A stretch of 10,458 bases of DNA from contig SFHQ01000053.1 of assembly GCA_004556345.1 (NCBI GenBank), positions 1 to 10,458 of the forward strand, read 5' to 3'. The stretch is from Clostridiales bacterium. GTDB lineage: Bacteria > Bacillota > Clostridia > Oscillospirales > Oscillospiraceae. The notes beneath the pieces are model-generated. The model worked only from the letters and a program-made list of their open reading frames with translations. It did no database searches and was not told the origin of the DNA. The translations under genes were made by a program, and so were the position numbers. Each line of letters starts with the position of its first letter. Position 1 is the first letter of the stretch. Of the stretch, positions 1 to 6,779 are shown piece after piece.

Positions 1-495
1 GCAGATAAATCTCAAGCTGAAGATTTTGAGAAAACCATGTCTTTGCATTCTATTTGTGACATAGTTGCTCATTCGTATGTCCAGAAATGCCCCGTATGCG
101 GAGGAGAGCTTCTCTTAAAAGAAAGCGCACAGGGTGGCGTTTACTGGGCCTGCGTGAACAACGATTACACAAGAAATCCCTCTCAGGAATATCCTACGGA
201 TGGTCTTCTTCGTTGCAGTAAATGCGGCGCTCCCTATTTATTTTCGATGAAAAAGGAACCTCGCTGGGTCTGCTCGAAAAATCCCAGACACTTTCAGAAA
301 ATGCGGAGAAATGATCTGAAATTGGAAAAAATGGCTGCTCTGATTCCCACAAAAGCTGCTCGGAAAAAAGTCGATGATTTTTTCGCACAAAAAGGAAAAG
401 AGATCGGTAGGAAACCCTCTTCTCCTTCTGAAGAAAAAGCTGACCTACCCATCTCTAACGCATTTGACGAAGATGATCAACTAAAACTGTTCTAA
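1..495 (+). CDS. C-terminal part of a protein with two topoisomerase-type zinc ribbons (5' partial)
   Basis: The frame is open from base 1. The first ATG (37) has no convincing ribosome-binding site, so this is probably the tail of a longer gene that starts before the window. Two tandem zinc ribbons resemble the C4 finger of type IA topoisomerases (CxxC, about 15 residues, Cx5C). The first reads CPVCGGEL then YWACVNNDYT, and the second reads LRCSKCGAP then RWVCSKNPRH. The usual fourth Cys is Thr in the first ribbon and His in the second, so the first may not hold zinc. A Lys-rich linker follows, and the protein ends in an acidic, hydrophobic tail (DEDDQLKLF). Such fingers occur at the C-termini of topoisomerases, helicases and NERD-type nucleases, and a nucleic-acid-binding role is inferred. 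The missing catalytic part prevents naming. Codon use is clearly more AT-rich than the rest of the window, suggesting transfer, perhaps the edge of a mobile element. Confidence 0.6.
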   Translation, partial: ADKSQAEDFEKTMSLHSICDIVAHSYVQKCPVCGGELLLKESAQGGVYWACVNNDYTRNPSQEYPTDGLLRCSKCGAPYLFSMKKEPRWVCSKNPRHFQKMRRNDLKLEKMAALIPTKAARKKVDDFFAQKGKEIGRKPSSPSEEKADLPISNAFDEDDQLKLF

Positions 496-536
496 TATTA
501 CAAAAACCTCCCGTTTGGGAGGTTTTTTGTAATATT
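494..536. terminator. Bidirectional rho-independent terminator
   Basis: Arms AATATTACAAAAACCTCCC (494-512) and the complementary GGGAGG...GTAATATT (517-536) pair almost perfectly around the 4-nt loop GTTT, with one extra T on the right arm. The A-run on the left and T-run on the right give a U-tract in both directions. It serves the plus-strand zinc-ribbon gene and the minus-strand gerW operon. The zinc-ribbon stop codon (493-495) overlaps the start of the left arm, and the gerW stop begins at its right edge, so the two genes meet tail to tail over one hairpin. Confidence 0.9.
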
Positions 537-964
537 CACACCAGATCTTCCTCGGTGATCTCCGGCTCCGCCTGCTTCTTGGCCTTGCGCTCCTCCCACT
601 TTTTGCTCACCTGCTCCAGCAGGTCCGGGATAAGCTCCACGAGACGGTCGGCGGGGCTTTCGGTGGCGGTGTCTACGGGGAGCATTTTGACGCTCGTGCC
701 GCTGACCACCAGGAAGCCCACGGGGATGACCTTCAGGCCCGCGCCGCCGCCGCCGCCGAAGGGGTTCTCCCCCAGGTTCTTGGGGGCCTTGCCGCCGAAC
801 TCCGAGCCGCCGGTGCCAAAGCCCAGGGAGATGCGGGAGACGGGGATGATGGTGACCTCTCCGGCGGTGATGGGCTGGCCCACCACGGTGTTGGCGTCCA
901 CGGCTTCCTTGATCTTCTGGATGGTCTCGGCCATCAATTCACTGACAGGATGATTCTTTTCCAT
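536..964 (-). CDS. gerW: GerW family sporulation protein (YtfJ-like)
   Basis: 142 residues, the usual size for the YtfJ/GerW family. The signature is visible: N-terminal ELMAETIQKIKEAVDANTVVG (approximately residues 9-29), then PVSRISLGFGTGGSEFG (41-57), a glycine run (70-75), and LKVIPVGFLVVSG (78-89), followed by an amphipathic C-terminal helix and an acidic Lys/Glu tail. In Bacillus subtilis the family member is a forespore protein needed for normal germination responses; its biochemical activity is not known. It is the last gene of the operon. Its start overlaps the end of the DUF2953 gene by 26 bp, and AGGAAGAG lies 4-5 nt upstream of the ATG. The pairing with DUF2953 repeats the B. subtilis ytfI-ytfJ order. 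It implies that the host makes spores, or descends from a spore-former. Confidence 0.92.
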   Translation of the reverse strand: MEKNHPVSELMAETIQKIKEAVDANTVVGQPITAGEVTIIPVSRISLGFGTGGSEFGGKAPKNLGENPFGGGGGAGLKVIPVGFLVVSGTSVKMLPVDTATESPADRLVELIPDLLEQVSKKWEERKAKKQAEPEITEEDLV

Positions 965-1667
965 GGGTCTCTTCCTTTCCTTGGGCGGCCATGGCAGCCG
1001 CGCATTGCTTCGTCGTTCTTGGGGATGGGCCTGTTTTTTTCCGCTTCCGCAGGCCCCGGATCGCTTCCTTTAGGGTGGGCCAGAGGATCGACAGCAGCTG
1101 GGCCACGGAAATGGAACAGGCCGCCTCCACCGTGAGCCTGGGACTCTCGATCTGATAGTCCAGCGCCACCGACAGGTCCCGGTTCTTCACCGTAAAGTTG
1201 GCCTCCGTGAAGGCCAGCAGCGCCTCCAGCACGCCCCAGGCCTGGCCGTAGTGCATGGCCGCGTCCGCCGGGTCCGGCTCCCCCCACACCAGGTGCAGGG
1301 AGAGGGTATCGATGCGGATGGCGTGGCGCAGGTCCCCGACCATTTCTTTCAGCTTCGGCAGCAGGTCCAGCGCCAGGTCCAAAGCCCCGCCGGGGGAGAA
1401 GGCGTTTTTCAGGGTTTTGCGGCGGGGCGTTTTCTTCTTCTGCGGCCCGGCGGTCCGCTTTTTCTTTTTGGCGGCTTTCTTCTCGGCCTTTGCCTCCCGC
1501 TTTCTCTTCTTCTCTTCGGAGAGAGGATAGAGCGTGAGCCAGGCCGGGCCGACCCGGACCTTCACCCAGCCCCCGGTCTCGTCATACCCCGCCGCCGCGC
1601 CCAGCCGCAGAAAGGCCACGGCCAGCACCAGCAGGACCAGGACGAGCAGGATCACCAGCCCGATCAT
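939..1667 (-). CDS. DUF2953 domain membrane-anchored protein (YtfI-like)
   Basis: 242 residues. A single N-terminal hydrophobic helix (residues 2-20, rich in Leu/Val) is followed by a short segment with VKVRVGPAWLTLYPL (35-49). An extremely basic stretch (51-88, mostly Lys/Arg/Ala) comes next, then the DUF2953 core with a helical part (about 95-120) and HLVWGEPDPADAAMHYGQAWG near 125-145. The C-terminus is again basic. The function of DUF2953 is unknown; identification rests on this motif and on the conserved position immediately before gerW. The start ATG overlaps the scpB stop as ATGA (1664-1667), which suggests translational coupling, and no strong Shine-Dalgarno is visible. The Lys-rich linker could bind nucleic acid or membrane phospholipid, but that is speculation. 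Confidence 0.85.
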   Translation of the reverse strand: MIGLVILLVLVLLVLAVAFLRLGAAAGYDETGGWVKVRVGPAWLTLYPLSEEKKRKREAKAEKKAAKKKKRTAGPQKKKTPRRKTLKNAFSPGGALDLALDLLPKLKEMVGDLRHAIRIDTLSLHLVWGEPDPADAAMHYGQAWGVLEALLAFTEANFTVKNRDLSVALDYQIESPRLTVEAACSISVAQLLSILWPTLKEAIRGLRKRKKTGPSPRTTKQCAAAMAAQGKEETHGKESSCQ

Positions 1668-2203
1668 GGCGCACCCCCCGCTTCCGCCGGGATGCCCTCC
1701 GGCAGGGGCGGCAGGTCTGCCAGGTCAGACAGGCCGAAACTCCGCAAAAACGTCTGGGTCGTGCGGTACAGCGTGGGCCGCCCCGGCGCGTCCAGCGTGC
1801 CGCACGGCTCCACCAGCTCCCGGTCTAATAATACCCCCAGGGAGTGGGCGCTGTCCACCCCCCTGGCCTGGTCCAGATATACCCGTGTCACCGGCTGGAA
1901 ATAGGCCACGAGGGCCAGGGTCTCCAGGGCCGACGCCGAGAGCTTGTCCGGCTTTTTCCGGGCCAGCAGGCCCCGGATGACCGCTCCCCACCGGGGGGCC
2001 GAGACGAGCTGCCAGCTCTCCTCCAGCTGCACCAGACGGATGCCCCGCGCCTGGGTCTCATAAAACGCGGCCAGGGCCTGGCAGGCGGCAAGGACCTGGT
2101 CCTCTTCCGCGTCCAGGGCCTGGGCCAATCGCGCTGTGGGCACCGGCTCTCCCAGGGCGAAGAGGATGGCTTCCACGGCCCGTTCCCGTTCTGCCTGTTC
2201 CAC
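1664..2203 (-). CDS. scpB: Segregation and condensation protein B
   Basis: 179 residues, typical of ScpB, a kleisin-associated winged-helix protein that binds ScpA and the SMC ATPase to form the bacterial condensin. The N-terminal winged helix begins AVEAILFALGEPV. The second holds LETLALVAYFQPVTR, then RGVDSAHSL and the hallmark LDAPGRPTLYRTT, ending FLRSFGLSDLADLPPLP. The start is GTG at 2201-2203. AGGAGG about 8 nt upstream supports it, and the nearby ATG at 2208-2210 is out of frame. It lies 31 bp downstream of scpA and overlaps the next gene by 4 bp, consistent with stoichiometric co-expression of the complex. Confidence 0.96.
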   Translation of the reverse strand: MEQAERERAVEAILFALGEPVPTARLAQALDAEEDQVLAACQALAAFYETQARGIRLVQLEESWQLVSAPRWGAVIRGLLARKKPDKLSASALETLALVAYFQPVTRVYLDQARGVDSAHSLGVLLDRELVEPCGTLDAPGRPTLYRTTQTFLRSFGLSDLADLPPLPEGIPAEAGGAP

Positions 2204-2234
2204 AGGGCATCCCTCCTTCCATTGGTTTGTTGAT

Positions 2235-2996
2235 TCAAGTGGGGAGCAAGGATATCTCCGGGTCCTCCCAGTCCCCCGACAGATGGACCCGCCCGCCCCG
2301 GCACAGCTCCAGCAGCGCCAGAAACGCCGCCGTGGCCTCCGACCGGCTCCGGCTGGTGCGGAGGATCTCGTTCAGCCGCAGCGGCCCACGCTGCTCCAGC
2401 AGGGCCAGGAGTTGGGTGGCTTTGTCCTCCACCCGGTACGGCTCCGGCCGCACCACGGCCTGGAACTCCGCCAGGGCCGGGGGAATGGCCAGCTTCTGCC
2501 GCGCCTGCCAGGCGTTCAGGGCGCGGGTCAGATCAGACGGCTTGTGTTCATAGCGATAGACCCGCTGGAAAAACACGTTCTCCGGGGGCTTGGGGAAGCC
2601 TGCGCTCCCCCGCTGCCAAAGGGCTTCCAGCCGGGGCAGGACGGCCCGGACCCGCTGGGCGGACGCATGCCGCTGGCGGGCCTCCAGGGAGGCGATGAGC
2701 GCCGCCATTTCCGCCTGGGCCTCCTTGTCCTCCTGGGACAGGAGCATCCGGGTCTTGAGGAGCATCAGGTGGGAGGCCATGGCGATGAACTCCCCTGCCA
2801 CCGCCAAGTCCAGCGCCCGTCTCGTCTCCATCCAGGCCAGAAACTGCTCTAAGATACCCGCCAGGGGAAGGTCTCGAATGGCGATCTTGTTCTTTTTCAG
2901 CAGGTGTAGGATGAGGTCCAGCGGCCCCACAAAGTCTTTGGTGGCCTCGGCCCCGTCCTTCACGATGCCCTTGAAATGATAGACCGGTCGCTCCAT
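2235..2996 (-). CDS. scpA: Segregation and condensation protein A (kleisin)
   Basis: 253 residues, the normal ScpA length. The N-terminal SMC-binding region carries the family hallmark FVGPLDLILHLLKKNKIAIRD (approximately residues 23-43), then LDLAVAGEF and MASHLMLLKTRMLL (about 60-85). The middle is charged and helical, and the C-terminal winged helix contains LNEILRTSRSRSEATAAFLA and ends LCRGGRVHLSGDWEDPEI. ScpA is the kleisin that bridges the SMC heads and binds ScpB; the complex compacts and helps resolve replicated chromosomes. It starts 13 bp after the M50 protease stop, with a GAGGGAGAG-like ribosome-binding site, so it is in the same transcript. Confidence 0.96.
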   Translation of the reverse strand: MERPVYHFKGIVKDGAEATKDFVGPLDLILHLLKKNKIAIRDLPLAGILEQFLAWMETRRALDLAVAGEFIAMASHLMLLKTRMLLSQEDKEAQAEMAALIASLEARQRHASAQRVRAVLPRLEALWQRGSAGFPKPPENVFFQRVYRYEHKPSDLTRALNAWQARQKLAIPPALAEFQAVVRPEPYRVEDKATQLLALLEQRGPLRLNEILRTSRSRSEATAAFLALLELCRGGRVHLSGDWEDPEISLLPT

Positions 2997-3009
2997 TTTG
3001 CTCTCTCCC

Positions 3010-3708
3010 TCACCGGGTCAGCAGGGAGAGCATCCCCAGGTAGGCAAAGTTCGCACCATTCAGCATCGCGTTCAGGACCAGGTTCCGGGCGGCCATCAGG
3101 AACCCGTCCAGCAGGCCGAACCACAGGGCGGCCATCAGCACGATCATGCCGTAGCGCTCCAGCTGCATCCAGCGGCCATACCACCGGTCCGGCAAAAACA
3201 TAGCCAGCACCTTCGAGCCGTCCAGCGGCGGGAAGGGAATGAGGTTGAAGATACCCAGGCCGATGTTCAGGCTGATGAGCAGGGAGAAGAAGGTCAGCGC
3301 CAGGCCCAGCCCCGTGGTCTCCCCCTTCACCTGGGCCACGGCGAAGAGCATACTATAAATGATCGTAGACACATACGCCAGCACAAAGTTCGAGGCCGGC
3401 CCCGCCAGGGCGGTGATGGCCATGCCCTGCTTGGGCTTTTTGAAATACCGGGGGTCCACCGGCACGGGCTTGGCCCAGCCGAAGCCCACCGCGATCATCA
3501 TGATCAGGCCAAAGGGGTCCAGGTGGCGCAGGGGGTTCAGCGAGAGCCGGTGGCTCTGCTTGGCGGTGGGGTCACCCAGGTGATAGGCCGCCAGGCCGTG
3601 GCTGACCTCATGGATCACCAGGCACAGCAAAACGGCCGCGATGCGCAGGATCATCTGCCCCATGCTGGACCAATCCACCCCCTGGGCCAGCTGTGAAAAC
3701 ATACCCAT
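3010..3708 (-). CDS. Site-2-protease-type (M50) zinc metalloprotease, integral membrane
   Basis: 232 residues with several hydrophobic helices. The zinc-binding, catalytic HExxH is HEVSH at residues 33-37 inside the first membrane helix. LNPLRHLDPFG (57-67) is the conserved loop, and LAGPASN (101-107) is typical of this compact M50 group. The third ligand motif is NLIPFPPLDG (155-164) with Asp163. There is no PDZ or CBS domain, so this is the small group related to B. subtilis YwhC/YydF-like M50 proteins, not RseP or SpoIVFB. Substrates are unknown. It is first in the operon, directly before scpA, a neighbourhood seen in many Firmicutes. The start ATG (3706-3708) has AAGGAGT 9 nt upstream; a second ATG two codons on is possible. 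Confidence 0.9.
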   Translation of the reverse strand: MGMFSQLAQGVDWSSMGQMILRIAAVLLCLVIHEVSHGLAAYHLGDPTAKQSHRLSLNPLRHLDPFGLIMMIAVGFGWAKPVPVDPRYFKKPKQGMAITALAGPASNFVLAYVSTIIYSMLFAVAQVKGETTGLGLALTFFSLLISLNIGLGIFNLIPFPPLDGSKVLAMFLPDRWYGRWMQLERYGMIVLMAALWFGLLDGFLMAARNLVLNAMLNGANFAYLGMLSLLTR

Positions 3709-3733
3709 AGTTCAGTTACTCCTTGATAGGATA

Positions 3734-3742
3734 AGTATAGCA
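3734..3742 (-). promoter_or_regulatory. Extended -10 promoter candidate for the M50-scpAB operon
   Basis: On the minus strand TGC-TATACT forms an extended -10, with no good -35 at 17 bp. Transcription would begin about 20 nt before the protease ATG, leaving just enough leader for the AAGGAG site. It may act alone or together with the stronger upstream candidate at 3796-3824. Confidence 0.4.
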
Positions 3743-3749
3743 GAAACGC

Positions 3750-3779
3750 GCCCTGTTCACACATGCCAGGGCAGTTTTT
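3750..3779. other. Hairpin in the operon leader
   Basis: GCCCTG (3750-3755) pairs with CAGGGC (3767-3772) across an 11-nt loop. Read on the plus strand a T5 run follows at 3775-3779, making it terminator-like in that direction, though no plus-strand gene lies before it. Read on the minus strand it would be a leader hairpin for the operon if transcription starts near 3789. Confidence 0.3.
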
Positions 3780-3795
3780 GCCAGCAGGATACTAA

Positions 3796-3824
3796 ATTAT
3801 AGCAAAAAAACGACCGCCTGACAA
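3796..3824 (-). promoter_or_regulatory. Sigma-A-type promoter of the M50-scpAB-ytfI-gerW operon
   Basis: Minus-strand -10 TATAAT (3796-3801, consensus) and -35 TTGTCA (3819-3824, five of six matches to TTGACA) are separated by exactly 17 bp. The -35 lies within the loop and one arm of the recQ terminator, so the operon promoter is nested in the upstream gene's terminator. Transcription would begin near 3789 and give a leader of about 80 nt that includes the hairpin at 3750-3772. Confidence 0.6.
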
Positions 3825-3835
3825 GCAGGCGGCCG
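3804..3835 (-). terminator. Rho-independent terminator of recQ
   Basis: On the minus strand the stem CAGGCGG... / ...CCGCCTG (arms 3814-3820 and 3826-3832, extended by two further pairs past one mismatch) closes on a 5-nt loop and is followed by seven T's (3804-3810). It lies 35-65 bp after the recQ stop. Confidence 0.85.
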
Positions 3836-3869
3836 TGAGAGAGCTTGGTCAAATGGTCAGGAAGCCGGC

Positions 3870-5708
3870 TCAGTCCTCCTGCACCTGCGCCAGGGTCCGC
3901 AGGAACGCCTTGCCATACTTCCGGGCCTTCACCTCGCCCACGCCGGAGACCTCCAAAAAGCCTTCCAGATCGGTCGGGCGGCGGCGGGCCATGTCGGCCA
4001 GCGTGGCGTTGGAGAAGATGACATACAGCGGCACCCCCTCCCGCTCGGCCAGGTCTCGGCGGGTCTGCTTCAGGGCCGTCAACACGCGCTCTGCTCCGTC
4101 GGAGAGCGGGGCACCCGGCGCGGAGGCGGACCGCTTGCGGGGCGCGGCAGTCTCAGCCGCTTGGGTCATGGAGACCGTTTTGCCGTGAAACAAAACCGCT
4201 CCGGAGGCCGGGGTAAAGCGCAGGGTCTTGTGTCGGGGTTCCGTGGTCACCACCCCCGCCTGTTCCATGGCGTCCAGATAGTCCCGCATGGTCTTTTTGT
4301 CGGTGCCTTTCATAATGCCGTATGTAGAAAGCGCATCCAGCCCCAGCTCCAACACCCGTTTGTCCTTGCTGCCCAACAGGGTGCGGATGATGAGAACTGC
4401 CCCCACATAATACCCCAGCTTCGCCTGCGCCCGCTTGATGCAGGATAAGATCATCTGCGCCTGGCGGGTGATGTCCACCTGGACAAACGCCCGGCGGCAG
4501 TTGCCGCAGTTGCCGCACCGTGCCTCATGCCGCTGGCCGAAGTAGTCCAGAATATGCCCCCGCAGGCAGCGAGACGTTTTGCAGTAGCCCACCATGGCCT
4601 CCAGCCGCTGGTAGTCCCGCGCCTGGATCTCCTCCAGCTCCTCCGGGGTGAGGGCCTCGTTGTTGTCCCCGCTCTGGTGGATGAAAAACTCGGCGGTGGC
4701 CACGTCTCCTTGGGCGAAGAGCAGGATGCACTCTGCCGCCTCCCCGTCCCGCCCGGCGCGGCCGGCCTCCTGGTAGTAGGCCTCCAGGCTCTTGGGCATG
4801 TTGAAGTGGAAGACATAGCTGACGTTGGACTTGTCGATGCCCATGCCAAAGGCGTTCGTCGCCACCATGACGGGGGCGCGGTCAAACTGAAAATCGTCCT
4901 GGTTCTGCCGCCGCTCGGCCTCGCTCAGGCCCGCGTGGTAGCGGGTGGCGGGGATGCCCCGCTGCCGCAGATGGTCGCAGACCTTTTCCACGTTGGCGCG
5001 GGTGGCGCAGTAGATGATGCCGCTGCGCCCGGCCCGGTCCTCCACCAGCCGGGTCAGCAGCGGGAGCTTCTGGGTGGGCCGCCGGACCTCGAAATAGAGG
5101 TTGGGCCGGTCGAAGCCCGTCACGATCTTCACCGGGTCGATCAGCTCCAGCCGCTGGACGATGTCCGCCTGGACCTCCGCCGTGGCCGTGGCCGTAAAGG
5201 CCGACACCACCGGGCGGTGGGGCAGCTGGGCCACAAAGTCGGGGATCTTTAAGTAACTGGGCCGGAAATCCTGCCCCCACTGGGACACGCAGTGGGCCTC
5301 GTCCACGGCGATCATGGAGATCTCCTGCTCCTGCATAAGCCGCAAAAAGCCCTCGTTTTCCAGCCGCTCCGGGGCGACGTACAGGAGCTTGTGCATCCCC
5401 TGCCGGAGCTGCCAGCAGGTCTCCCGATAGGATGCCTCGTCCAACGAGCTGTTGAGCAAGGCCGCCGGGATGCCCGCGCCGTTGAGCGCCGCCACTTGGT
5501 CTTTCATCAGGGAGATGAGGGGCGAGACGACCAGCGTCAGCCCCGGCAGGAGCAGCGCCGGGATCTGATAACACATGGACTTGCCGCCCCCGGTGGGCAT
5601 GATGCCCAAGACATCCCGCCCGGCTAAAATGCCGTCGATGAGCGGCTCCTGGCCGGGGCGGAAGTCGTCGTAGCCGAAGTATTGTTGTAGTACCATGCGT
5701 TTGGGCAT
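3870..5708 (-). CDS. recQ: ATP-dependent DNA helicase RecQ
   Basis: 612 residues with the full RecQ architecture, a 3'-5' helicase acting in recombination and stalled-fork repair. Motif 0 is FRPGQ (16-20) and Walker A is MPTGGGKS (37-44). DEAH lies at 136-139, followed by the RecQ aromatic-rich loop SQWGQDFRPSY. FTATAT is at 171-176 and motif VI is QEAGRAGRDG (313-322). The zinc site is made by C381, C398, C401 and C404, followed by the RQC winged helix (about 410-512). An Ala/Pro linker leads to one HRDC domain (about 536-608). No key residue is missing. It is transcribed alone or by readthrough from the redox cassette 74 bp upstream. The start ATG 5708 has AAAGGGG about 11 nt upstream; Met5 is a less likely alternative. 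Confidence 0.97.
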   Translation of the reverse strand: MPKRMVLQQYFGYDDFRPGQEPLIDGILAGRDVLGIMPTGGGKSMCYQIPALLLPGLTLVVSPLISLMKDQVAALNGAGIPAALLNSSLDEASYRETCWQLRQGMHKLLYVAPERLENEGFLRLMQEQEISMIAVDEAHCVSQWGQDFRPSYLKIPDFVAQLPHRPVVSAFTATATAEVQADIVQRLELIDPVKIVTGFDRPNLYFEVRRPTQKLPLLTRLVEDRAGRSGIIYCATRANVEKVCDHLRQRGIPATRYHAGLSEAERRQNQDDFQFDRAPVMVATNAFGMGIDKSNVSYVFHFNMPKSLEAYYQEAGRAGRDGEAAECILLFAQGDVATAEFFIHQSGDNNEALTPEELEEIQARDYQRLEAMVGYCKTSRCLRGHILDYFGQRHEARCGNCGNCRRAFVQVDITRQAQMILSCIKRAQAKLGYYVGAVLIIRTLLGSKDKRVLELGLDALSTYGIMKGTDKKTMRDYLDAMEQAGVVTTEPRHKTLRFTPASGAVLFHGKTVSMTQAAETAAPRKRSASAPGAPLSDGAERVLTALKQTRRDLAEREGVPLYVIFSNATLADMARRRPTDLEGFLEVSGVGEVKARKYGKAFLRTLAQVQED

Positions 5709-5744
5709 TGCGGGTGGTCCCCTTTCTCGGTTTGGTCCGGTCTA

Positions 5745-5753
5745 GTGTAGCAG
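5745..5753 (-). promoter_or_regulatory. Possible extended -10 promoter for recQ
   Basis: Minus-strand TGC-TACACT lies about 35 nt upstream of the recQ start. No convincing -35 is visible at 16-18 bp, and no clear terminator separates recQ from the preceding gene, so readthrough from the redox cassette is also possible. Confidence 0.35.
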
Positions 5754-5782
5754 ATTTTTCCCCGCAAAGATAGCCCCCTCGT

Positions 5783-6646
5783 TCATTTCCGACAGCCGCT
5801 GTGGATGGCCTGGGTCGGGCAGGCCCACTTGCAGTCGCCGCAGCGGATACACTCCAAGTCGTTGGCCTGCTTCACCGGGTCACAGCCCATGCCGCAGACC
5901 TTGGCGCATTTCCCGCAGGAGACGCAGGCGTCGGCATCCACCCGGTACCGCACCAGGGAGACGGGGTTAAACAGGCTATACACCGCCCCCAGCGGACAGA
6001 GGTACTTGCAAAAAGGCCGGTAGATGACCAGAGCGGCGAAGATCGTCCCGCCCAGCAGCACCATCTTCCAGGCATACAGCCAGCCGATGGTCGCCCGCAG
6101 GCCCTTGTTCAGCAGGACCAGGGGCAAGCCGCCCTCCAAGGCCCCCACGGGACAGAGCAGCTTGCAGAAATAGGGGGAGCCCTGCCCCAGGGCATCCACC
6201 AGACACAGGGGCAGCAGGACCACGAAGAGGACAAAGATCACATATTTTGCCTTCCGCAAAAGGCGATCTCCCCGGAAGGTCCGGATCTTTTTCGGAAAGG
6301 GGATCTTATGGAGCAGCTCCTGGATCAGCCCGAAGGGACACAGCCAGCCGCAGACCAGCCGCCCCATGACGGCCCCGACAAAGACCAGAAAGCCCGCCAC
6401 ATAGAACGGGGCCTTAAAATTCCAGCTGCCCAGCACCGCCTGAAACGCCCCGATGGGACAGGCCCCCACCGCCCCCGGACAGGAGTAGCAGTTCAGGCCG
6501 GGGACGCAGAGCGTTTTGCCCTTGCCTTGGTAGATCTTCCCCTGGGCAAACCCGATGAGATAGCTGTTGGTGAGCAAGGCCCACAGGGCTTGGAAGCCGT
6601 GCCGCCAGCTGCGCTTTCGCTTGGGCGCTTGTGTTTTTTTATCCAA
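5783..6646 (-). CDS. NapH-like membrane Fe-S protein (polytopic, two ferredoxin clusters)
   Basis: 287 residues, related to the NapH/NosR/CcoG-type 4Fe-4S membrane proteins that carry electrons to or from membrane carriers. After a basic N-terminus, CYSC (53-56) and C63 form a first Cys group. Three CxxxCP motifs follow (CGWLCP 99-104, CKLLCP 161-166, CKYLCP 213-218), each beside a hydrophobic helix. The C-terminus has two 4Fe-4S motifs: C241/C244/C247/C251 with an additional C255-Asp-Pro, and C266/C269/C272/C276-Pro. The start is TTG (6644-6646), with GGAG 10 nt upstream inside the preceding gene, which it overlaps by 8 bp. Position at the end of a thioredoxin-lipoprotein cassette suggests it feeds electrons from the cytoplasm across the membrane. 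The donor and acceptor are not shown by the sequence. Confident as an Fe-S membrane protein, not as a named enzyme. Confidence 0.85.
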   Translation of the reverse strand: MDKKTQAPKRKRSWRHGFQALWALLTNSYLIGFAQGKIYQGKGKTLCVPGLNCYSCPGAVGACPIGAFQAVLGSWNFKAPFYVAGFLVFVGAVMGRLVCGWLCPFGLIQELLHKIPFPKKIRTFRGDRLLRKAKYVIFVLFVVLLPLCLVDALGQGSPYFCKLLCPVGALEGGLPLVLLNKGLRATIGWLYAWKMVLLGGTIFAALVIYRPFCKYLCPLGAVYSLFNPVSLVRYRVDADACVSCGKCAKVCGMGCDPVKQANDLECIRCGDCKWACPTQAIHSGCRK

Positions 6647-6779
6647 TGCCGATACACTCCAAGCAGATGTGGGTGGCCTTGGTCAGCACCACGGAGACTT
6701 CGCCCCGCATCGCGCCGAAGCAGACCAGCGCCGCCCCCACAACAATGAGCAAAAGCGGAAGGGTCAGGCGGCGCATCAT
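6639..6779 (-). CDS. CD1871A family CxxC-motif small membrane protein
   Basis: 46 residues: a short basic N-terminus (MMRR), one hydrophobic helix (about 5-23), then GAMRGEV and the family ending with CLEC at 39-42 followed by IGIG. This matches the small CD1871A family known from clostridia. Positive-inside topology would put the CxxC outside the cell surface membrane, next to the thioredoxin lipoprotein. The start ATG (6777-6779) overlaps the lipoprotein stop as ATGA, and its own tail overlaps the Fe-S gene, so all three are translationally linked. A longer frame upstream to 6827 exists but runs inside the lipoprotein gene and lacks the family's N-terminus. Its role is unknown; a dithiol relay between the Fe-S protein and the lipoprotein is my inference. 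Confidence 0.85.
   Translation of the reverse strand: MMRRLTLPLLLIVVGAALVCFGAMRGEVSVVLTKATHICLECIGIG

Noticed and set aside
4527..5252. Plus-strand frame of 241 codons opposite recQ
   Set aside because: Shadow of recQ, with no start signal or recognisable domain; the RecQ motifs on the minus strand are complete.
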